In this document: positions 6,205-10,187 of the stretch, in pieces
How positions within the stretch are numbered: position 1 is the stretch's first letter
How the letters are laid out: the number at the start of each line of letters is the position of its first letter
Assembly: GCA_019416395.1 (NCBI GenBank)
Contig: DXXH01000089.1
Span: 1-10,187, forward strand
Source: Clostridiales bacterium
Lineage (GTDB): Bacteria > Bacillota > Clostridia > Oscillospirales > Acutalibacteraceae
DNA: 10,187 nucleotides
Direction of reading: 5' to 3'
Notes under the pieces: model-generated
What the model saw: only the letters and a program-made list of their open reading frames with translations
What the model was told of the DNA's origin: nothing
The model's database searches: none
Program-made: the position numbers and the translations under genes

Positions 6205-6251
6205 GGCAAAGATCCTTTCTCTTTTTTCTTAAGATGCGCCAGCAGAACAAA

Positions 6252-6280
6252 ATTATGTGGCCTGCGGCCAAACATAAAAA
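6252..6280 (-). promoter_or_regulatory. Possible weak promoter of the small proline-rich gene
   Basis: The -10 is CATAAT (6257-6252; 5 of 6), with a 17-bp spacer to TTTTTA (6280-6275; 3 of 6). The spacer holds a GGCC-TGC-GGCC inverted repeat (6260-6270). The -35 overlaps the U-tract of the secF terminator, so read-through from secDF is an alternative source of transcription. Confidence 0.3.
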
Positions 6281-6304
6281 AAGAGGGACCTTGCGGTCCC
6301 TCTT
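6276..6304 (-). terminator. Terminator of the secD-secF operon
   Basis: Arms AAGAGGGACC (6281-6290) and GGTCCCTCTT (6295-6304), with a 4-nt loop, form a perfect 10-bp stem. In minus-strand RNA it is followed by a run of U (A-run 6276-6282 on the plus strand). It lies about 60 nt after the secF stop; the gap between holds nothing else I can identify. Confidence 0.92.
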
Positions 6305-6362
6305 GGAAGCTCGTGGCAACTGATTTAGTCCACCACAAACTGTCCATAGAATTCAAGTTTCA

Positions 6363-7316
6363 TTAAGCTTTCTTTGCGCCGTCCATTTTCTCACGCTTCC
6401 GGATCTGCCACATAGCGAACAGGTTAGGAGCGATGCACTGGCTGGAGAAGCAGCCTGCCGCCACACCGGCCATCATGGGCAGGGCGAAGGTCACAACCGT
6501 GCTGATGTTGAAGATCAACGCCACGATCAGCACTACCACCAGGGCCAGGAACGTGGTCACAGAAGTGAGCAAGGTACGGCCCAGAGTCTGGTTCAAGCTC
6601 AAGTTCATCAGATCCTCATACTTGGCCTTGGGACCAAGCTTCCGGCGGTTCTCACGCACACGGTCGTAAATAACGATGGTGCTGTTCAAGGAATAACCCA
6701 GAATGGTCAGGATCACAGCGATGAACACATCGTTGATGGACATGCCGCAGATCACGAACAGGAAGAAGGCGATCAGCACGTCGTGGATCAACGCCACAAT
6801 GGCGGTCACACCAGCGGAAAAACCGCCGATCTTCCGGAACCGCAAGGTGATGTACACCAGCAGCAGAACAATGGTGATAGCCATGCACACCAAGCATTTC
6901 TGGAAGAACTTAGCGCCCATGGTGGCCTCCACCGAGTTGGATTCCAACAGGTTGAAGGTCAGATCCGCGTAAGCGTTTGTCAAAGTATCGGCCACCTGAG
7001 TCTGCTCGTCGGGAGAGATGTTCTGGTTGCCGGAGAAGGATACCGTCACCTGATTGGCGCCGGTGCTGATATCCTGGTTGATGCTCACGGAGCAATCCTT
7101 GCCCAGCTGGTCTTTAATGGTCTGCTGGACCTCTTCCTGGGTGATGTCGCCGCCTTCCACCGAGTACTTTACCATGGCGCCGCCGGCGAACTGGATATCC
7201 AGCTTAGGCCCAATGATAACGCTGCAAATGATCCCGATCAGGATCAGCGCGATGGAGATACCAAAATAAATCTTTTTGTTCTTATAAAAATCGAACCGGT
7301 ACATTTTCTCATTCAT
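6363..7316 (-). CDS. secF: Protein translocase subunit SecF
   Basis: A 317-residue inner membrane protein that works with SecD, using the proton motive force to help complete preprotein export through SecYEG. The first membrane segment is about 16-36. A periplasmic-side domain with the LDIQFAGGAMVKYS motif (39-52) follows, then five more segments between about 139 and 300. The signature GYSLNSTIVIYDRVREN (207-223) and the LGRTLLTS segment (245-252) identify SecF. The position normally occupied by Asp in the GYS.ND motif is Ser212 here (AGC codon at 6681-6683). The start is ATG 7316: TTGGAGGTG lies about 10 nt upstream. A longer in-frame TTG start would overlap that ribosome site. The gene overlaps the secD stop by 8 bp (ATGAATGA), so translation is likely coupled. 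Confidence 0.97.
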   Translation of the reverse strand: MNEKMYRFDFYKNKKIYFGISIALILIGIICSVIIGPKLDIQFAGGAMVKYSVEGGDITQEEVQQTIKDQLGKDCSVSINQDISTGANQVTVSFSGNQNISPDEQTQVADTLTNAYADLTFNLLESNSVEATMGAKFFQKCLVCMAITIVLLLVYITLRFRKIGGFSAGVTAIVALIHDVLIAFFLFVICGMSINDVFIAVILTILGYSLNSTIVIYDRVRENRRKLGPKAKYEDLMNLSLNQTLGRTLLTSVTTFLALVVVLIVALIFNISTVVTFALPMMAGVAAGCFSSQCIAPNLFAMWQIRKREKMDGAKKA

Positions 7317-8724
7317 CGCCCCGAGCACCTCCAAACAGCCATTTTTTATGCAGGCACTTGAAGCCAGCCAGAGATGTGGTCATCAACCGGGTGGCGAACA
7401 CGCCCATGACGAAGTTGGCGATGATGCCAACCAGCAGGGTGAAACCAAAGGAGAAAATAGATCCCGTAGTGGATTCGCCAAAGATGATGGACAAGATGTT
7501 GCTGGGTCCAAACACGCCCATCAGCATAATGGCCACAATCGCTGTGGTGATGTTGCCGTCGAAGATGGCCCAGAAGCTGCTCTGGAAGCCCTTCTGCAAA
7601 GCGCCGTCCAGAGTCTTGCCGTTTTTCAGCTCCTCACGGACACGGCTGGCGGTGATCACGTTGGCGTCCACGCCCATACCAATGGACAGGATCAAACCGG
7701 CGATACCGGGCAGCGTCATGGTGAAGGAATTGAGGAAGGGGAAGAATCCCGAAACAGCCGCGAAGCACAGGCCCATCTGACCAGCCAGCGTAATGGCCGC
7801 CACCACGCCGGGCAGCCGGAACACCAGGATCATCAGCACTGCGATGATCACAAAGGCAATCACGCCCGCCATCATCATGGCATCCAGAGCCTGGGTGCCC
7901 AAAGTGGGCGCCATGGAGTTAAAGTCGGAAACCTCCAGGGCAAAGGGTAGGGCGCCTGCCTGGATCTTGGAAGCCAGCTGAGTGGCTTCCTCGCTGGTGA
8001 AGTTGCCGGAAATGGAGCACTCACCGTTGGTGATGGGCTCGTTGACCGTGGGATAGGAGATCATCACGTCGTCCATCCAGATGGAGATGGTCTGGTTCAC
8101 CAGTCTGGTGGTGGCTTCCGCAAACTTCTCCTTGCCCTCGTCGCTCAGCTTCAAGGACACGATATACTTGTACTCGCCGGTCTCCGGATCCTGGGTCATG
8201 GCAGGCTCGGCGGAAACCACGTCGTTGCCTTCCAGAATGATGTTCTCCGCCGTGGTACCAGTGGGAGTCTTGTACACGATGTTGCCGTCGTCCCCATACT
8301 CAGAGGTTTCATACTCCATGCCTTCCCGGAAGGTAAGCTGGGCAGTTGCCGCCAACTCGTCAATAGCGGATTCCGGATCGAAATCCTCTTCGTCGCTCTT
8401 CCAGGGGAACCGGACGATGATCCGGTTGTTGGTGGGGTCGGTGTACAGCTCATAGTCTGTAATATTGTTGGAAACCATACGGGTTTCAATAATCTGCTTG
8501 GCCGCTTCCAGCTCTGTTTCCGTGGCGGTCACTCCGTCCGCTGGGCTGAAGGTGGCTTCCACGCCGCCCCGGATATCAATGCCCCAACGGATATCCCCGG
8601 CGCCTTTTATGTAGGTCACTTTAAAGTCACCGTTTTGGCCATACACACCGAACAGGGACGTGTACACCAAGGCGATGATCAGAAGCGCCACCACAAAAAA
8701 CACTGGTTTTTTTCCTCGCTTCAT
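7309..8724 (-). CDS. secD: Protein translocase subunit SecD
   Basis: A 471-residue membrane protein, partner of SecF in the Sec accessory complex. TM1 is at 7-28, followed by the conserved RWGIDIRGGVEATF (46-59). The large extracytoplasmic P1 domain runs to about 275 and includes the head-region motif KIQAGALPFALEV (253-265). Five membrane segments lie between about 281 and 447. The RND-type motif SIGMGVDANVITASRVREEL (347-366) holds the essential membrane Asp353 of the proton pathway. Separate secD and secF, rather than a fused secDF as in Bacillus subtilis, is usual in many Clostridia. I chose the ATG at 8724 because GGAGGA lies about 8 nt upstream; a longer frame would add 23 residues of unconserved sequence with no ribosome site. 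No clear promoter is visible upstream; a bulged hairpin (GGGCC../AAGGCCC, about 8740-8760) precedes the ribosome site. Confidence 0.97.
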   Translation of the reverse strand: MKRGKKPVFFVVALLIIALVYTSLFGVYGQNGDFKVTYIKGAGDIRWGIDIRGGVEATFSPADGVTATETELEAAKQIIETRMVSNNITDYELYTDPTNNRIIVRFPWKSDEEDFDPESAIDELAATAQLTFREGMEYETSEYGDDGNIVYKTPTGTTAENIILEGNDVVSAEPAMTQDPETGEYKYIVSLKLSDEGKEKFAEATTRLVNQTISIWMDDVMISYPTVNEPITNGECSISGNFTSEEATQLASKIQAGALPFALEVSDFNSMAPTLGTQALDAMMMAGVIAFVIIAVLMILVFRLPGVVAAITLAGQMGLCFAAVSGFFPFLNSFTMTLPGIAGLILSIGMGVDANVITASRVREELKNGKTLDGALQKGFQSSFWAIFDGNITTAIVAIMLMGVFGPSNILSIIFGESTTGSIFSFGFTLLVGIIANFVMGVFATRLMTTSLAGFKCLHKKWLFGGARGDE

Positions 8725-8803
8725 GGGTCTTTCCTCCAATCGGGCCTTCCCGCAAGGGGCCCTTGTTTTTTCTGCTGCTTTCGCTATGGACACGCAAAAC
8801 AGG

Positions 8804-8887
8804 GCAGCGAGGGACGGGGGCTCCTGGGCCCTCTTGGTTCAGGACCCCGCGGAGCCCCCGGGACAGGCTTTCCTGTCCCCCCTCTGC
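8804..8887 (-). other. Three-way-junction RNA structure between the S1 gene and secD
   Basis: Hand folding gives three stems that abut each other. P1 pairs 8804-8807 with 8884-8887 and 8810-8813 with 8880-8883, leaving a 2-nt bulge. P2 pairs GGGGGCTCC (8816-8824) with GGAGCCCCC (8851-8859) and continues through an internal loop into GGGCCCT (8826-8832)/AGGACCC (8841-8847, with one G-U in the minus-strand RNA). P3 pairs GGGACAGG (8860-8867) with CCTGTCCC (8872-8879) around a 4-nt loop. In minus-strand RNA the structure starts 29 nt after the S1 stop codon; only a short UGUUUU follows it. It may terminate transcription, protect the 3' end, or act as a structured leader for secD. The rest of the gap (8725-8803) holds no clear promoter. 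Confidence 0.6.
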
Positions 8888-8916
8888 TACCCCGCATTTC
8901 ATACCCGTTTCAAATC

Positions 8917-10187
8917 TTACTCTTCCGTCTGGTCAGCGGTTTCTTCAGCTTGCTCGGTGCTGTAAACCACTTCGTCAGCGGGAGCCTGAGCGGCAGCCTC
9001 GTCCTCGGCAGCCTTCTGCTCTTCCAGCAGAGCCCGAATGGACAGGGACACACGATGACGGTCAAAGTCGATGTCGGTGATCTTCACCTTGACCACGTCG
9101 CCCACCTTCAGCACGTCCTGAGGCTTCTCGATCCGATGGTCGGCAATCTGGGAAATGTGGATCAGGCCGTCGATGCCGGGGATCACACTGGCGAAAGCGC
9201 CGAACTGGGTCATGCCCACGATCTTGGCGTCGCACACGGTGCCCACGGGATACTCCCGCTCCAGCTTCACCCAGGGATTGTCCTCGGGACGCTTGTAGCC
9301 CAGAGAGATCTTGCCGTTCTCACGGTCCAGACCCTTGACATACACTTCCACGGTGTCGCCCACGTTCAGCACTTCGCTGGGGTGCTTAATCCGGTTCCAG
9401 GACAGTTCGGAAATGTGCACCATGCCGTCCACGCCGCCCAAGTCCACAAAGGCGCCGAAGTTGGTGAGAGACTTGACTTTGCCGGTATAGGTCTGGCCTT
9501 CTTCCACCTGCTCCCAGAACTTCTCCTGAGCAGCCTTGCGCTCTTCCCGGAGCACGCTGCGGATGGAGCCCACAGCCCGGCGGCGCTGGCGGTTGACCTC
9601 AATAATGCGGAAACGCACTTCTTTGCCCATCAGTTCGTTCAGATCTTCCCCACGGGAAGCGGTAGCCTGGGAAGCAGGCACAAAGATCCGCATGGCCTTG
9701 TACAGGACGATCACGCCGCCCTTGACCACTTCGATGACCTTGCCGGTGAGGATCTCGTTGTTCTCCTGAGCCTGGGCGATCTCGTCCCAGCCCTTCATGG
9801 CGTCCACACGGCGCTTGGAGAGCATAATGGTGCCTTCCTGGTCGTTGGTCTTCATGATCAGCAGATCCATCTCGTCGCCGATCTTCACCACGTCCTCAGG
9901 CTTGACAGTGGGGTCGTTGGAAAGCTCGTTGGCGGGAATGAATCCGGCCTGCTTCCGGCCTACGTCCACATAGACCTCGGTGGGGGAAATCCCTACAACG
10001 ACACCGTGCACCTTCTCGTCTGTATTTAAGCTTTTGAGGGATTCCTCAAGCATCTCCTCAAAATTTTGTTCATTGTTGTTGACTTCTGCCATGGTAGCTA
10101 GTACCTCCTTTATAATGCTTGCGGGTGTGGAAGCCCCCGCAGTGATGCCAACGCTCAGCCCGGCCGAAAACACAGGCAGCTCGTCCG
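8917..10187 (-). CDS. rpsA: IspH-ribosomal protein S1 fusion, C-terminal part (cut by right window edge)
   Basis: The frame is open through the right edge. The first residues DELPVFSAGLSVGITAGAST match the C-terminus of IspH, the iron-sulfur HMB-PP reductase that makes IPP and DMAPP in the MEP pathway. The frame then continues without a stop into a complete S1 protein. From the internal ATG at 10092 the S1 part has 391 residues with four S1 RNA-binding domains at about 27-95, 116-182, 201-267 and 286-353. The third and fourth show the classic TNFGAFVDL..VDGMVHISEL and TQFGAFASV..IDGLIHISQI patterns; the second is more divergent. An acidic Ala/Glu-rich tail closes the protein. S1 helps bind mRNA to the 30S subunit; four domains is the common Firmicutes length. 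IspH-S1 fusions are known in Clostridia. A strong ribosome site at the joint suggests that free S1 may also be made. Confidence 0.95.
   Translation of the reverse strand, partial: DELPVFSAGLSVGITAGASTPASIIKEVLATMAEVNNNEQNFEEMLEESLKSLNTDEKVHGVVVGISPTEVYVDVGRKQAGFIPANELSNDPTVKPEDVVKIGDEMDLLIMKTNDQEGTIMLSKRRVDAMKGWDEIAQAQENNEILTGKVIEVVKGGVIVLYKAMRIFVPASQATASRGEDLNELMGKEVRFRIIEVNRQRRRAVGSIRSVLREERKAAQEKFWEQVEEGQTYTGKVKSLTNFGAFVDLGGVDGMVHISELSWNRIKHPSEVLNVGDTVEVYVKGLDRENGKISLGYKRPEDNPWVKLEREYPVGTVCDAKIVGMTQFGAFASVIPGIDGLIHISQIADHRIEKPQDVLKVGDVVKVKITDIDFDRHRVSLSIRALLEEQKAAEDEAAAQAPADEVVYSTEQAEETADQTEE
10090..10110 (-). promoter_or_regulatory. Strong internal ribosome site and ATG at the IspH-S1 joint
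   Basis: AAGGAGGT (10110-10103) matches the Shine-Dalgarno consensus perfectly, with a 10-nt spacer to ATG (10092-10090), the first codon of the S1 module (MAEVNNNEQ). It lies inside the fused frame, where it encodes IKEV of the IspH C-terminus. It would allow independent S1 initiation from the same mRNA. Confidence 0.7.

Noticed and set aside
6089..6319. Minus-strand frame of 76 codons overlapping the small proline-rich gene
   Set aside because: It begins inside the secF terminator hairpin and has no ribosome site, while the overlapping frame has one and shows the coding-type repeat pattern.
7348..7950. Plus-strand frame of 200 codons opposite secD
   Set aside because: Its translation is His/Gln/Gly-rich and repetitive, opposite a full-length SecD with intact motifs. 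It is a shadow frame.
8753..8770. CAAGGGGCCCTTG followed by six T on the plus strand, resembling a terminator
   Set aside because: There is no plus-strand gene upstream to terminate, and the usable stem is only about 5 bp. It more likely forms part of the secD leader on the minus strand.
8635..10029. Long plus-strand frame of 464 codons antisense to the S1 gene
   Set aside because: It lies opposite a clear S1/IspH coding frame, its translation is His/Leu/Gly/Val-rich with no domain sense, and there is no ribosome site. It is a codon-bias shadow.

Overview
The window looks like chromosomal DNA of a Gram-positive, anaerobic gut-type Clostridia, most likely in or near the Oscillospiraceae/Ruminococcaceae. 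The pointers are the strong AGGAGG-type ribosome sites, the GC-rich coding style, separate adjacent secD and secF genes, a four-domain ribosomal protein S1 fused behind IspH (an arrangement known in Clostridia), and a three-domain PepSY lipoprotein next to an OmpR-type two-component pair. The taxonomic call is inference. I saw no rRNA, tRNA, CRISPR array, transposase or phage genes.

Layout, left to right. Positions 1-1027 (minus) hold the N-terminal two-thirds of a YesM-like sensor kinase that runs off the left edge. It is clearly more AT-rich than the rest and has a near-consensus promoter. A bidirectional terminator at 1168-1210 separates it from a minus-strand signalling cluster read 4239->1243: a PepSY lipoprotein, an intrinsic terminator, an OmpR-family response regulator, then its histidine kinase (4-bp ATGA overlap). 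The terminator between the lipoprotein and the regulator suggests partial read-through or attenuation. A divergent gap (4240-4425) with a promoter and a perfect 18-bp palindrome leads to the only plus-strand gene, a signal-less N-acetylmuramoyl-L-alanine amidase (4426-5001, TTG start). It converges through a shared terminator on a minus-strand UlaG-like metallo-beta-lactamase-fold hydrolase (5072-5698). Next come a proline-rich orphan small gene (5932-6204) with a diverged copy of its 3' end just downstream, and then secF (6363-7316) and secD (7309-8724), which overlap by 8 bp. Between secD and the S1 gene lies a strongly structured GC-rich segment that folds as a three-way junction (8804-8887). 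The right end (8917-10187) is the C-terminus of IspH continuing in frame into the whole of ribosomal protein S1, with a strong Shine-Dalgarno and ATG at the fusion joint.

How the genes work together: the lipoprotein, regulator and kinase form one envelope-sensing unit. SecD and SecF form the proton-driven accessory complex of the Sec translocon. S1 serves translation initiation and IspH isoprenoid synthesis. I found no clear new defence or biosynthetic system. The most unusual items are the diverged out-of-frame gene-tail duplication, the three-way-junction RNA, the Asp-to-Ser change in SecF, and the possible dual start at the IspH-S1 joint.
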